Shown here: one piece after another, positions 26,645 to 35,877 of the stretch
Layout of the letters: every line of letters begins with the position of its first letter
Position numbering within the stretch: position 1 is the first letter of the stretch
Source: Armatimonadota bacterium
GTDB taxonomy: Bacteria > Armatimonadota > Fimbriimonadia > Fimbriimonadales > ATM1
Reading direction: 5' to 3'
DNA length: 64,000 nt
Assembly: GCA_003577165.1 (NCBI GenBank)
Contig: QEUM01000003.1
Span: forward strand, 83,486-147,485
Notes under the pieces: generated by a model
Told to the model about the DNA's origin: nothing
Seen by the model: the letters and a program-made list of their open reading frames with translations, nothing else
Database searches by the model: none
Program-made: the position numbers and the translations under genes

Positions 26645-26929
26645 ATGTGGTTGCTCGCCCCGGCAGTGCTCCTCGTCCCGATTCTCATTTCGACTCTCGT
26701 TTCCATGCGGGCAAGTCGAAATGCCCATCGTCGCGCTGCCCGACGGGTAGGGCCGAGCATCCTTTCGGGGTCTCTCGCCGGCCTCGCAGTCGCAATCTGC
26801 TGGGCGTACCTTCGCTCACGGGCAGGGCACCCGCTCGATCGTTCTCTGTGGGAAGGCGTCGCGATCGGCGGCGTTTTGACGGCGGGACTCGTGAGTTGGA
26901 TCGTGACCGCCGTCGGTCGAGCTCGTTGA
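26645..26929 (+). CDS. Small membrane protein (94 aa)
   Basis: A short plus-strand frame. ATG 26645 starts MWLLAPAVLLVPILISTLVSM, a membrane helix, followed by a basic segment (RASRNAHRRAARR) and two more hydrophobic stretches (ILSGSLAGLAVAICWAYL and GVAIGGVLTAGLVSWIVTAVG), so a three-helix protein is predicted. The open frame could begin at TTG 26588, but that adds a polar stretch with no purpose. No family is recognised. It is divergent from the glutaminase-like gene and convergent with the YpsA-like gene 15 bp away. A minus-strand overlapping frame of similar length is weaker. Confidence 0.5.
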   Translation: MWLLAPAVLLVPILISTLVSMRASRNAHRRAARRVGPSILSGSLAGLAVAICWAYLRSRAGHPLDRSLWEGVAIGGVLTAGLVSWIVTAVGRAR

Positions 26930-26943
26930 CTCACGAGACGGGC

Positions 26944-27417
26944 TTAGGCTTCGACGGAGCCGTCGAATGCGGCGACGACGATCTGACGAACCCGCTCCTC
27001 GAGGCCCGGAGCGACGCTTTCACGATTGCCCGCGACGTTCAGTGTCTCGATCTGGAATCCGTCGGTCCACGAGCGGAGGATCGCCGCAGCGGCGGTGTCG
27101 GGAACTTCGAGAAGGTCCATTCGAAGGCACGGTTTGCCAAGTCTTCGCGCGCATTCAAGCGTGAAGGCGCTCCCCCCCGACGGCTCGCCGAACGTGAACA
27201 GAACCGTCCCATCAGAATTGCGAACGTTCAGTTCCGTGCGTTCGGCATAGTCCTCCGATTCGGTTTCCACCAGGTGATACAGATCCGAAATGCGACCATC
27301 TTCCGCGAGCCTTCCTCTTGGACACCAGCCGCCGTGCGGGATTCCAAGCGCGATCGCGGCGTCGAGCGCGCCCCGATCCGCTCCCGTCTGGCCTCCTGAG
27401 ACAATTCGTTTAATCAA
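26944..27417 (-). CDS. Putative molybdenum-cofactor carrier / YpsA-like SLOG protein
   Basis: A 157-aa protein that opens with the signature IKRIVSGGQTGADRGALDAA, the nucleotide-binding glycine-rich loop of the SLOG/YpsA-type Rossmann fold. The next conserved block is GIPHGGWCPRGRLAEDG, and the TVLFTFGEPSGGSAFT segment lines a ligand pocket. Family members were named molybdenum cofactor carriers; later work treats many as nucleotide-sensing proteins, so function is open. The start is TTG 27417; no upstream in-frame ATG fits. It stands alone on its strand apart from the B-box-like gene 71 bp further upstream. Length matches the family. Confidence 0.8.
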   Translation of the reverse strand: MIKRIVSGGQTGADRGALDAAIALGIPHGGWCPRGRLAEDGRISDLYHLVETESEDYAERTELNVRNSDGTVLFTFGEPSGGSAFTLECARRLGKPCLRMDLLEVPDTAAAAILRSWTDGFQIETLNVAGNRESVAPGLEERVRQIVVAAFDGSVEA

Positions 27418-27488
27418 CGTTCATCGATTGCGGATCGGTTATCTGTCGGCATGTCTGGCAGTTCACGATTCGCTGACTCTACTCTTGC

Positions 27489-27974
27489 TTAGGAACGGAT
27501 GCGCATCCAGGAAACGACCGCGCCGATAACAGCGAATATCAACGGCCAGAACGAAGTTTGCGGGAAGTTCTGACCGAGGGCCGCAGATCGCAGAGGCTCG
27601 AAGAAAGCCCCTCCAATAAATCCGGCCGCCGTCAACCCCCCAACGACTTCGCTCGACTTGTATCCGATGAGTTGTTTCACGATGTATCCGACCCCGGAGC
27701 CGACGAGCACGGCCGCGAGAATCAGCAGGTACCCGAACGCGTGAGGAATCAGGAGGGTCGAAGCGCAGCCCAAGGCGAATCCCACCGACCCGCCGAGGAA
27801 AGCCCTTCCCGCGGAAATCGTCCGCGTTGCGCTTCTTTCCTCCATGCACTCGGGGCAGCGGTAGCCTATCGTCGTCGGCAGCGCGCACTTCTCACAGATC
27901 GCCCGCTCGCATTTCGAGCAGCGAATGATGGCGTCCCGCGACGAATGGCGGAAGCACCTCCCCAAGTCCGACAT
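27489..27974 (-). CDS. B-box-type zinc finger membrane protein
   Basis: A 161-aa protein. ATG 27974 sits 4 bp after the TGA of the upstream gene; the longer open frame adds nothing recognisable. Residues 7-43 hold a zinc-binding pattern (C7, H10, C19, C22, C27, C30, C40, C43) of the B-box/RING-like type often placed before membrane domains in bacteria (for example ahead of rhomboids). The remainder has three to four hydrophobic helices with two Gly-rich segments (GSVGFALGCASTLLI, GGLTAAGFIGGAFF), giving a small integral membrane protein with a cytoplasmic zinc domain. No rhomboid active site is present. Probably coupled to the VPS10-like gene upstream. Confidence 0.7.
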   Translation of the reverse strand: MSDLGRCFRHSSRDAIIRCSKCERAICEKCALPTTIGYRCPECMEERSATRTISAGRAFLGGSVGFALGCASTLLIPHAFGYLLILAAVLVGSGVGYIVKQLIGYKSSEVVGGLTAAGFIGGAFFEPLRSAALGQNFPQTSFWPLIFAVIGAVVSWMRIRS

Positions 27975-27978
27975 CGGC

Positions 27979-30900
27979 TCAGTCGACCACGATCTGCGCA
28001 ATTCCAAGCGACTTCAGCGCAGCGTTGAGTTTCGCCAGGTCCACCGTCAGAAGCGTATTGAGCTGCTTCAACTGCGTCTCCAATTGAGTCGAGAGCATGT
28101 CGAACACTTCGTAACTCTGCTTCGTCGGCGGAAAGTCTCCCGAAAGCACCACACCCAGCAGGGCCGCGATCTTGTTGTTGAGTTTGATCGGGTAGTTGAG
28201 CGGGTCCTGGCCGGACTTGTTCCGAACCTGGTAAATCTCTTCCTCGACAGCGCCCATCTTTGCGACCAAGTCCAGACCGAGTTTCTCCGCTTCGGTTCCC
28301 TGCCGCACCTTCTTCGCCTCCGCAACCGCCGCGTTGACCTTGTCCCTGACGGAACGGATTTTGGTGACGGCCCGATTGGCGTCGTCGACGCGTGCGGAGA
28401 TTTGTCGCGCAAACCGCGCCTGCTCGATTAAGTCCGCTTCAGTGCATTCCGCTCGCGGGTCTTTTACGAACGAGAACGATTGGTTCAGCGCGTTGCTGCC
28501 CACGGTCAGGCGCACCGTGTACGTACCGGGGGGCGCGGTGATCGGCCTCGGGCCGGCTGCCCAGAAGATCATTCCCTGCACCATGGTGAACGACGGATAT
28601 TGAGGCCACAGGCTGATTCGATTGAGGCCGGCGGCGCCGGGCGCGCTTTCGTTCTTCGCTACGACGAAGCCGTCGCTGTCGATCACTTCGACTTTCACGC
28701 TATCGGTTTGCGAAGGGAGGGCGTAATTGACGACGATTCCGCTCAGCGGATTGTCTCCTGTCGTCGGGCCGCCGTTGCCGCCAAATCGCGCGCGATATGC
28801 GCTTTCGGGCCGGAACAAGATAGCGGACGTGGAAACAGCTGACTGAATCTGGCGAAGCGGCGAGATGTCATCGAGTACCCAGAAAGATCTACCGTGAGTC
28901 GCAACCACGACATCTGCATCCTTGACGACCAAGTCATGCACAGGCGACAGAGGCAGGTTGTTCTGAAGCGACTGCCAATGTGCGCCGTCGTCGAAACTCA
29001 CGTACACGCCCGTCTCTGTCCCCGCGAACAGGAGGCCGCGCCGCACGGGGTCTTCTCTCACGACTCGAACGGACGCATCAGATCCGATTCCTGTGACGGT
29101 CTTCGTCCACGTCCTGCCGAAATCTGCGGTCTTGAAGATGTAAGGCGCATGATCGTCGTTTTCATGGTTGTCGACGGCGAGGTAGGCGGCGCCCGCCTCG
29201 TGAGGAGACGGCTCGATCATGCTGCACAGCCCCCATTCGGGCATACCTCTGGGCGTCACATTCGACCATGTCTTTCCGGAATCCAACGATACGTGCACCA
29301 GTCCGTCGTCCGATCCAGCCCAGAGCAGGCCCTTGCGCACCGGCGACTCGGCAAACGTGAAAACCGTGCAGTAGTATTCGACGCCTGTGTTGTCTTTGGT
29401 GATCGGCCCGCCGGAGGGTCCGAGTTTTGCCATCTCATTTCTTGTCAAGTCTGGGCTGATGACTTCCCAACTGTGCCCCTGATTTGTGCTCCGCAGAACG
29501 TGCTGGGTGCATGTGTAGAGAACGCCGGGATCGTGAGGCGAGAACACGATCGGGAAAGTCCACTGCTGGCGGTGTTTGCTGTCTCCCGCTCCGTGGCCCA
29601 TTGGGTTGTCGGGCCAGACGTTGACATCGCGACTCATGCCTGTCCGGTGATTGAAGCGCTCCAGGTACCCGCCGTAACTCCCACCGAATACGATCTCCGG
29701 ATCATCGGGCTTCGCTGCGACGTATCCGCTTTCGCCGCCGGCGGTGGAGGTCCAGTCATCGGCTGTGATCCCTCGGCCGGACGTGCGGCTCGCGATGCGA
29801 ACCGTGCTGTTGTCCTGTTGCGCGCCGAGTATCCGATAGGGGAATGCGTTGTCGGTGGACACGTGATAGAACTGCGCGGTGGGGATGTCCTGTTCCGTCC
29901 ACGTGCTTCCGCCGTTCGTGGACACGTTCGCCCCCCCGTCGTTGGCGTTAATCATCCGCAGGGGATCGTTCGGATCGATCCACAAATCGTGATTGTCGGA
30001 GTGAGGAGTCCGAATCGATCGGAACGTCTTTCCGCCGTCGGTGGACTTGCCCGCGCCTACGTTTAGCACGTACACGGTGTTCTCATCCTTTGGATCGGCG
30101 TAGACGTGCGTGTAATACCAAGCCCTTTGGCGCCAGTTTCGGTCCTCGTTAACCAGCGTCCAGGTCGCTCCGGCGTCATCCGAACGAAAGATGCCGCCGT
30201 CGAGGGCTTCAATGATCGCGTAGACGCGCTTCGGATTCGCAGGCGACGGGCTGATGCCGATCTTCCCCAACAGACCCTTCGGCAGCCCGGGGTTCTTCGA
30301 AAGGTCCTTCCAAGTCGCTCCGCCGTCCGTCGACTTCCAAAGCCTGGAACCGGGTCCGCCGCTATTTAATGAGTAGGGGGTTCTCCACGCTTCCCACGTG
30401 GCCGCGTAAAGAGTCTCAGGATTGGATGGATCGAATTCGATGTCGATTGCGCCTGCGCGGTCACCGACGTAAAGGATTTTGGTCCAAGTCCTTCCCCCGT
30501 CGGTCGTTCGGAAAACGCCTCGGTCTGGATGGGGCCCGTAAACGTGTCCGAGAGCGGCCACGTACACGACGTCCGGATTGTTGGGATGAATCCTAACCTT
30601 CGAGATGTATCGCGTGTCCCGGAGTCCCACGTTCGTCCAAGTCCGCCCAGCGTCAGCCGACTTGTACACTCCATCGCCGTGCGAGATGTTTCCCCGTATG
30701 TCGCACTCCCCCATTCCGACATACACGACGTCAGGATTCGACCTGGAAACGGCGATCGCGCCGACCGAAGCGGTCTTGAAGAACCCGTCGGAGACGCACG
30801 TCCAGTCCACGCCTGCGTTCGTGGTCTTCCACACGCCGCCGCCCGTCGCCCCGAAGTAGAACTCGTCGGGCCGGCCGACCACGCCCGACGCAGCCACACT

Positions 30901-31029
30901 GCGGCCGCCTCGGAACGGCCCGACCAGGCGCCATTTCAGACCCTTAACGACTTCGTCTCGGGTCACCTGTCCTACCGCTGCCGCGGCGCAAATGAGCAAG
31001 GAAGAGAGGAGTGTGATTGTCCGATGCAC
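27979..31029 (-). CDS. VPS10/sortilin-like BNR-repeat beta-propeller protein
   Basis: A 1016-aa exported protein. GTG 31029 is the start, with GGAGG 8 bp before it; VHRTITLLSSLLICAAAAVG is a signal peptide. Residues 30 to about 650 are a chain of BNR/Asp-box repeats (SxDxGxTW), for example KTTNAGVDWT, KSADAGRTWT, RTTDGGRTWT, KSTDGGATWK, RSDDAGATWT, STNGGSTWT, SFDDGAHWQ, giving a ten-bladed propeller like VPS10/sortilin and exo-alpha-sialidase-like proteins. From about 660 on, a beta-sandwich with Ig-like pattern (GTYTVRLTVGSNA) is followed by a helical C-terminus. Such proteins are abundant in this group; the ligand is unknown and no sialidase active site is evident. Divergent from a TPR lipoprotein gene across 56 bp. 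Confidence 0.85.
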   Translation of the reverse strand: MHRTITLLSSLLICAAAAVGQVTRDEVVKGLKWRLVGPFRGGRSVAASGVVGRPDEFYFGATGGGVWKTTNAGVDWTCVSDGFFKTASVGAIAVSRSNPDVVYVGMGECDIRGNISHGDGVYKSADAGRTWTNVGLRDTRYISKVRIHPNNPDVVYVAALGHVYGPHPDRGVFRTTDGGRTWTKILYVGDRAGAIDIEFDPSNPETLYAATWEAWRTPYSLNSGGPGSRLWKSTDGGATWKDLSKNPGLPKGLLGKIGISPSPANPKRVYAIIEALDGGIFRSDDAGATWTLVNEDRNWRQRAWYYTHVYADPKDENTVYVLNVGAGKSTDGGKTFRSIRTPHSDNHDLWIDPNDPLRMINANDGGANVSTNGGSTWTEQDIPTAQFYHVSTDNAFPYRILGAQQDNSTVRIASRTSGRGITADDWTSTAGGESGYVAAKPDDPEIVFGGSYGGYLERFNHRTGMSRDVNVWPDNPMGHGAGDSKHRQQWTFPIVFSPHDPGVLYTCTQHVLRSTNQGHSWEVISPDLTRNEMAKLGPSGGPITKDNTGVEYYCTVFTFAESPVRKGLLWAGSDDGLVHVSLDSGKTWSNVTPRGMPEWGLCSMIEPSPHEAGAAYLAVDNHENDDHAPYIFKTADFGRTWTKTVTGIGSDASVRVVREDPVRRGLLFAGTETGVYVSFDDGAHWQSLQNNLPLSPVHDLVVKDADVVVATHGRSFWVLDDISPLRQIQSAVSTSAILFRPESAYRARFGGNGGPTTGDNPLSGIVVNYALPSQTDSVKVEVIDSDGFVVAKNESAPGAAGLNRISLWPQYPSFTMVQGMIFWAAGPRPITAPPGTYTVRLTVGSNALNQSFSFVKDPRAECTEADLIEQARFARQISARVDDANRAVTKIRSVRDKVNAAVAEAKKVRQGTEAEKLGLDLVAKMGAVEEEIYQVRNKSGQDPLNYPIKLNNKIAALLGVVLSGDFPPTKQSYEVFDMLSTQLETQLKQLNTLLTVDLAKLNAALKSLGIAQIVVD

Positions 31030-31073
31030 GTGAAATGCCTCCGGGTCGGTTGAAACGCCGACCTCGAATACCG

Positions 31074-31079
31074 TACATT
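31074..31079 (+). promoter_or_regulatory. Candidate -10 element giving a leaderless transcript
   Basis: TACATT lies 6 bp before ATG 31086, so transcription would start at or next to the A of the start codon. There is no Shine-Dalgarno sequence before this gene, which supports a leaderless mRNA. The 56-bp gap to the divergent VPS10-like gene leaves little room for anything else. Confidence 0.45.
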
Positions 31080-31085
31080 CGTCGC

Positions 31086-32072
31086 ATGGGGCACGGTTCC
31101 TGCCCGCAGGATAGCGACCGGACGCGGCTCGGTCGCGCGCGCCGCTGGGCCCATCCGCGGTGTCTTGCGGCGGCGATCCTCGCGCTTCTCTTACTCCTGA
31201 CCGGATGCTGGCGCAAAGACGACCGCCGGCTGACCCTGGAGGCGGACGGCAACTTCCTGAGCAAGAAGTGGGCGGAGAGTTCGGAACTCTATGAGCAATT
31301 GGTGGAGCGAAGACCCAACGACGGCACTCTCTGGTTCCGCCTTGGCACCTGCCGCATGCGCCTGAAGCAATACGACAAGGCGATCGGAGCGTTCTCAAGA
31401 GCCGAGAGCCTTCAGTTCGCTCGCGGGTCCTCTCTGTACAACCTCACCATCGCCTATGCGCAGTTGGGGAAGCCCGATGAGGCGATCGACGCCTTGAAGC
31501 GGGCGCTCACCCACGGGTTCGAGGGCCTGCACCTGCTCAAGACCGAACCCCTGCTCTCGCCGATCCGCTCGGACGCGCGTTTCCAGCAGATCGTGACGGA
31601 GTTAGACAAAGTTGACCGCGCCTCGAGGGGCGCGACCGCATTGAACTGGTGGGTCGGCCGCTGGCAGGTCTATCCCGAACAAGGCGGCGAGCCCTTCGCC
31701 GCGACCGTGGAGCGAGAGCCCGTGCGCTCCACAATCGTCGTGAGGTGGGAGTTGCCGGGGCGGCCGATGCGAGTGATGTTCTTCCACTACTTCCAAGACA
31801 CCGACAGTTGGCTGCAGGTCTACACGGGAGACAACGGGGAGAAGGTGCGCCGCTCCGGAGGGCGCGAAGGTTACAGCCTCGTCCTGCATCGCAAGGTGAC
31901 GCTGGACGGAAAGCAAGTCGAGGAGAGACTGACGATTCGGCCCGAGCGTCGCAGGGGCATTCGTTACTTGCTTGAGCGACAGGGCTCCGGGTCAGGACAG
32001 TGGCAAACCGTAGCGAACTACCTCCACGTCCGGCCTGGGACGACAACGCGACCCACGACGCCGCTCTGGTGA
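31086..32072 (+). CDS. TPR-repeat lipoprotein
   Basis: A 328-aa exported protein. ATG 31086 is chosen because it gives a basic N-region then LAAAILALLLLLTG and Cys (lipobox LTGC); the open frame starting at TTG 31017 would overlap the divergent gene and spoil the signal. Mature residues about 45-160 contain three TPR-like helical hairpins (WAESSELYEQLVERRPNDG, YDKAIGAFSRAESLQ, PDEAIDALKRALTHG). The second half is a beta-rich domain of unknown type with WWVGRWQVYPEQGG, DSWLQVYTG and LDGKQVEERLTIRPE. The TPR part probably docks partner proteins at the membrane. It has no Shine-Dalgarno sequence (see the adjacent -10 candidate). Confidence 0.7.
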   Translation: MGHGSCPQDSDRTRLGRARRWAHPRCLAAAILALLLLLTGCWRKDDRRLTLEADGNFLSKKWAESSELYEQLVERRPNDGTLWFRLGTCRMRLKQYDKAIGAFSRAESLQFARGSSLYNLTIAYAQLGKPDEAIDALKRALTHGFEGLHLLKTEPLLSPIRSDARFQQIVTELDKVDRASRGATALNWWVGRWQVYPEQGGEPFAATVEREPVRSTIVVRWELPGRPMRVMFFHYFQDTDSWLQVYTGDNGEKVRRSGGREGYSLVLHRKVTLDGKQVEERLTIRPERRRGIRYLLERQGSGSGQWQTVANYLHVRPGTTTRPTTPLW

Positions 32073-32128
32073 TTCCAGCGCGCTGAAGCGACAGGACAGA
32101 GGCGGGTCGCGGCGAATTGTGCGGAGAT

Positions 32129-34600
32129 ATGTTGGTCTCGCCAATCTGCGCTCTCCTCCCTCTCTTGGCCGGCGTCGTCGTCCAGCAGAGCGGTGGTTCC
32201 ACCCCGGACACGCTCACCGTCGAGCAGTACACGCGGCCGCCGCGGCAGATCGAGAACTTGGTGAGGGCGACTCGCCGCCCATCGAGGCTACTCACGAATC
32301 TCAGCCCGAGCGGCGAACTGTTCATGCTTCAAGTGTCTCGCGACTTCCCGACGATCGCTGAACTGGCAAGACCGCATTACAACCTGGCCGGCCTTCGAGT
32401 CGATCCGATAGCCAATCGGGAAAGGGGCTCGTGGTTGCGCGGCCTCGACGGAGTGGAAATCTTCGACTGGCGCACCGGCGCATCCAAGACGATCCTCGCG
32501 CCTAAGGGCGCGCGATTCACGTCGCCGACATGGTCACCTGATGGGAGCAGCATCGCCCTGTTCGCTCACTTCGACTCCGCGACCTATCTATGGATGATCG
32601 ACGCGAAATCAGGAACCGGCAAACAGGTCGGCAAAACTCCCGCGCTGGCGACGTTTGTCACCTCGCCCCAATGGACAGCCTCAGGCGAAATTGCACTGGT
32701 ACTGATTCCGGAAGATCGTGGACCCGCCCCAAAGAAGCCCGACGCCCCAGCGGGGCCTGAAGTCCGCGCAACCGATCCAAAAAAGAACCCGCAGCGCACC
32801 TATGCGTCGCTCCTTCACACACCCGAAGACGCAGCGATGCTCGAGTACTTCGTGACCGGGCAGGTCGCGTTCGTCAGCGTCGCCGACGGGAAAATACGCA
32901 AAGTTGGAAAGCCGGCGATGATCCGCAGCGTGGATCCATCTCCCGACGGCAAACATCTCATCGTTTCGACGATGCTCAAGCCGTTCTCCTATCAAGTCCA
33001 AGTGTCGAGTTTCGGCACCGTGCGCGAGATCTGGGACGAGACCGGAAAGGTCCTCGCCGAGTTGGAGCGGAGAGAACTGTCAGAAGATCAGGGCAACCGT
33101 GGCGCACAGCGAGAAGGCGACTCCAAGCGCAGCATATCCTGGCGGCCTGACGGCGAAGGACTCTCGTTTTTGCAAATCGAACCCGCGCCGAAGGAAGGAC
33201 CCGCGCCCGCGAACCGCGCAGATCGCGTGATGCAGTGGCTGCCTCCCTTCGGAAAGGAAGACACAAAGGTCATCTATCAAAGTCAACAGCGAATCTCCAG
33301 CGTCGCCTACTCGGCCGACTGCAACACGCTCTTTCTCACAGAGTCGTCAGGTGGAAAGGAAACTCTCTATTCCGTAACCCTCGACTCGCCGACTCAGCGC
33401 AAGGTCATTTACGAAAGGAAGACGGAAGACTTCTATGATGCGCCCGGCACGCTGATGATGCGCGATGCGCCGACGGGGATTTCGTGCGTCAGAGTCGGGC
33501 CAAGCGGCCAGGTCTTTCTCACCGGAACGCAGTACTCGAAGGACCCAATGAGCGAGGCTCCGAGGCCCTTCCTCGACAGCGTCGTTCCGGGGGGGAAGAA
33601 GGAGCGAGTTTGGCAGAGCCCTCCGGACCGATTCGAGACCGTCGCGTCTCTGCTCGAGGACGACGCCTCCATGCTGATGATCACCGGGCAGAGCCCCACT
33701 GAGCCACAGAACTCCTACCTCTGGAGCGCAGCTTCGAAGTCGGCTCGAAAGATAACGAACAACGAAGACGTAACGCCAGAGATCACGGCCGCGTCTCGAC
33801 TGCGCATCCAAGTGACACGGCCGGATGGATTCAAGTTCTGGGTCAACGTCACTCTTCCGCGATGGCACACGGAGGGCACAAAGCTGCCTGCGATGTTCTG
33901 GTTTTATCCGGATGAATACACGGATCAGAAGAACTACGACGACTCTCTTCGCACTTACAACAAGAATCGCTTTCCCGCAATGGGCGCGCGCTCGATGCAG
34001 TTCCTCATCGAGTTAGGGTACGCGGTGGTCGAACCGGACTGCCCAATCGTCGGCCCCGCGGGCCGCATCAACGATCGCTACATACCGGACCTACGGAACA
34101 ACCTCTACGCGACAATAGACGAACTGGATCGGAGAAACATCATCGATCGCAGCCGCCTCGCAATCGGCGGCCACAGTTACGGGGCGTTCAGCACAGCGAA
34201 CGCGATGATTCACACCCCCTTCTTTAAGGCGGGAATTGCGGGTGATGGCAACTACAATCGCCTTCTGACGCCGAACGCGTTTCAGAACGAGCAGAGGCTT
34301 CTATGGGATGCTCGTGAAACCTATCTGACGATGTCGCCACTCCTGTGGGCCGAGCAGCTCACCGGAGCCCTGCTCATGTATCACGGCCTCGACGATCAGA
34401 ACGTGGGTACCAGCCCGATCAACTCCGAGCGAATGTTTCATGCCTTGGAGGGCCTCGGGAAAACCGCTGCTCTCTACATGTATCCCTACGAGGACCACGG
34501 CCCCGTCGCGATCGAAACCACCCTCGACCTGTGGGCGAGGTGGATTGCATGGCTCGAAAAACACGTTAAAAATGCTGGGCAAAAGGCCGGATCGAAGTAA
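32129..34600 (+). CDS. Secreted S9 family (prolyl oligopeptidase-like) serine peptidase
   Basis: An 823-aa enzyme. ATG 32129 begins a signal peptide (MLVSPICALLPLLAGVVVQQ); a TTG start 12 bp upstream is less likely. Residues about 30-520 form a beta-propeller (PTWSPDGSSIALFAHF, VDPSPDGKHLIVSTM, RSISWRPDGEGLSFL, VAYSADCNTLFLTE), and the last 270 are an alpha/beta-hydrolase domain with the triad S683 in GGHSYGA, D755 or D756 in HGLDDQNVG and H790 in YEDHGP. The GLRVDPIANRERG, FRTSFYD-like and YAVVEPDCPI segments resemble S9D glutamyl endopeptidase-type proteins. Secreted peptide degradation is the expected role. It stands 56 bp after the TPR lipoprotein gene on the same strand, possibly one operon. 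Confidence 0.88.
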   Translation: MLVSPICALLPLLAGVVVQQSGGSTPDTLTVEQYTRPPRQIENLVRATRRPSRLLTNLSPSGELFMLQVSRDFPTIAELARPHYNLAGLRVDPIANRERGSWLRGLDGVEIFDWRTGASKTILAPKGARFTSPTWSPDGSSIALFAHFDSATYLWMIDAKSGTGKQVGKTPALATFVTSPQWTASGEIALVLIPEDRGPAPKKPDAPAGPEVRATDPKKNPQRTYASLLHTPEDAAMLEYFVTGQVAFVSVADGKIRKVGKPAMIRSVDPSPDGKHLIVSTMLKPFSYQVQVSSFGTVREIWDETGKVLAELERRELSEDQGNRGAQREGDSKRSISWRPDGEGLSFLQIEPAPKEGPAPANRADRVMQWLPPFGKEDTKVIYQSQQRISSVAYSADCNTLFLTESSGGKETLYSVTLDSPTQRKVIYERKTEDFYDAPGTLMMRDAPTGISCVRVGPSGQVFLTGTQYSKDPMSEAPRPFLDSVVPGGKKERVWQSPPDRFETVASLLEDDASMLMITGQSPTEPQNSYLWSAASKSARKITNNEDVTPEITAASRLRIQVTRPDGFKFWVNVTLPRWHTEGTKLPAMFWFYPDEYTDQKNYDDSLRTYNKNRFPAMGARSMQFLIELGYAVVEPDCPIVGPAGRINDRYIPDLRNNLYATIDELDRRNIIDRSRLAIGGHSYGAFSTANAMIHTPFFKAGIAGDGNYNRLLTPNAFQNEQRLLWDARETYLTMSPLLWAEQLTGALLMYHGLDDQNVGTSPINSERMFHALEGLGKTAALYMYPYEDHGPVAIETTLDLWARWIAWLEKHVKNAGQKAGSK

Positions 34601-34650
34601 TCCCCCGAAAACAATCAGAATGACCGGTGGCGGCTGCGCTCAGGGTTACG

Positions 34651-34656
34651 TATAAT
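34651..34656 (+). promoter_or_regulatory. Candidate -10 element of the 34715 gene
   Basis: TATAAT, a perfect -10 hexamer, is 58 bp before ATG 34715. A -35 hexamer about 17 bp upstream (TGGCGG, around 34628-34633) is poor. The predicted leader is about 50 nt and contains AAGGAGAG, a good ribosome-binding site, 6 bp before the start codon. Confidence 0.5.
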
Positions 34657-34714
34657 TGACCGCAGGGCCCGGCGCGTTGGCGTCGGACCATTCGGAGTAC
34701 TAAGGAGAGCACCG

Positions 34715-35770
34715 ATGCTATCAGGCATTCGATCACTCGTTTTTGCCGCGCTTGCCACCGCATCCTACGGCGCCGCGGCCATCACACTCGGTCAGATCGA
34801 CGACTTCCAAGACGGCACGCTTCAGTTTTGGCAAGGAGGGGCGGATCTGCAAAACATCGCAAACGGTGGCCCCGCAGGGACGGGCGACCGGTATCTGCAA
34901 GTCACTTCCACGGGCGGCACTGGACCGGGAAGCGTGCCGGCAACCTTTAACACTTTCCAGTGGTCCGGCGATTACTCGGCCGCCGGAGTGAAAGCCGTCG
35001 AAGTCTGGATGAACAACACGGGAGCCAACGACCTCCATATGCGGATCGTACTGTTCGGTCCGTTGGGCAGCCGATGGACTTCTGCGAACGCCACGATCCT
35101 TCCGGTGGGGTCGGGTTGGAGGCGGGTCACCTTCCTTCTAAACCAGGCTTCTCTGGTTCGCACACTTGGGTCTGAGTCCTACTCGAACATGATCAGCGGC
35201 GTGACATCGATGATGTTTCGTCACGACGTCGCCCCCCCGGGATCCGGCGGCGACCCGGTCGTAGGACAAATCGGACTCGACAACATCCTCGCGCTCGAAG
35301 GGGCACGAGTGCTGCCGAACTTCTATCAGGTGTTTCGCGGCTTCTACCAGAGCGGCGGCGTCGAGCAGTTGGCCGCAAGCGACGATGACTACATCGTCGT
35401 CCAGCGCGGGATCATCGCCGTACCCACAGAGAGTCCGGTTACGCTGATCGTAAAGGGCACTGCGCCACTCCAGGCGCCTGCCTCGATGAAACTCAAGTTC
35501 GAGACTCGCGCCAACACGGTCAACATCCAGCAGCGCGTAGACGTTTTCAACTACACGACAGGCTCGTGGACACTCAATGTAGACGTTAGAAATCTCGCGA
35601 CGAGCGACTCGACATTCGAGATCACACTGCCCGGAAACCCTGCTGACTACGTTCAGGATTCCGATGGCGAGGTCCAAGTGCGGTTCCGATGCAAAGAGAA
35701 CGGGATCGTCGGCGTCGCCAACTGGCGGATCTTCTTCGACTACATCGGCTGGACGCAGATCCCGTCATAG
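34715..35770 (+). CDS. Secreted protein with a carbohydrate-binding-like N-terminal domain
   Basis: A 351-aa exported protein; residues 1-22 are a signal peptide (SLVFAALATASYGAAA). AAGGAGAG precedes the ATG. The first half opens with IDDFQDGTLQFWQGGADLQNI, then VGSGWRRVTFLLN and QIGLDNILALE, the pattern of a CBM-like jelly-roll that often follows the phrase DDFQDG in Planctomycete and Armatimonadota secreted proteins. The second half is beta-rich (LIVKGTAPLQAPASMKLKFE, QRVDVFNYTTGSWTLN) and ends in WRIFFDYIGWTQIPS. No PEP-CTERM tail is present. Function unknown; polysaccharide contact is inference. Own promoter and own transcription unit between two peptidase genes. Confidence 0.65.
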   Translation: MLSGIRSLVFAALATASYGAAAITLGQIDDFQDGTLQFWQGGADLQNIANGGPAGTGDRYLQVTSTGGTGPGSVPATFNTFQWSGDYSAAGVKAVEVWMNNTGANDLHMRIVLFGPLGSRWTSANATILPVGSGWRRVTFLLNQASLVRTLGSESYSNMISGVTSMMFRHDVAPPGSGGDPVVGQIGLDNILALEGARVLPNFYQVFRGFYQSGGVEQLAASDDDYIVVQRGIIAVPTESPVTLIVKGTAPLQAPASMKLKFETRANTVNIQQRVDVFNYTTGSWTLNVDVRNLATSDSTFEITLPGNPADYVQDSDGEVQVRFRCKENGIVGVANWRIFFDYIGWTQIPS

Positions 35771-35877
35771 TGGTCAGAGCCCGTGGTACGGCAGGCTGAG
35801 GGAACCCCTCGGCCCGCCGCGCCCCGTGCGGACCCGGTGAGGAACCTTTCGGACCTCCGAGCCAGAATAACAGTCTT

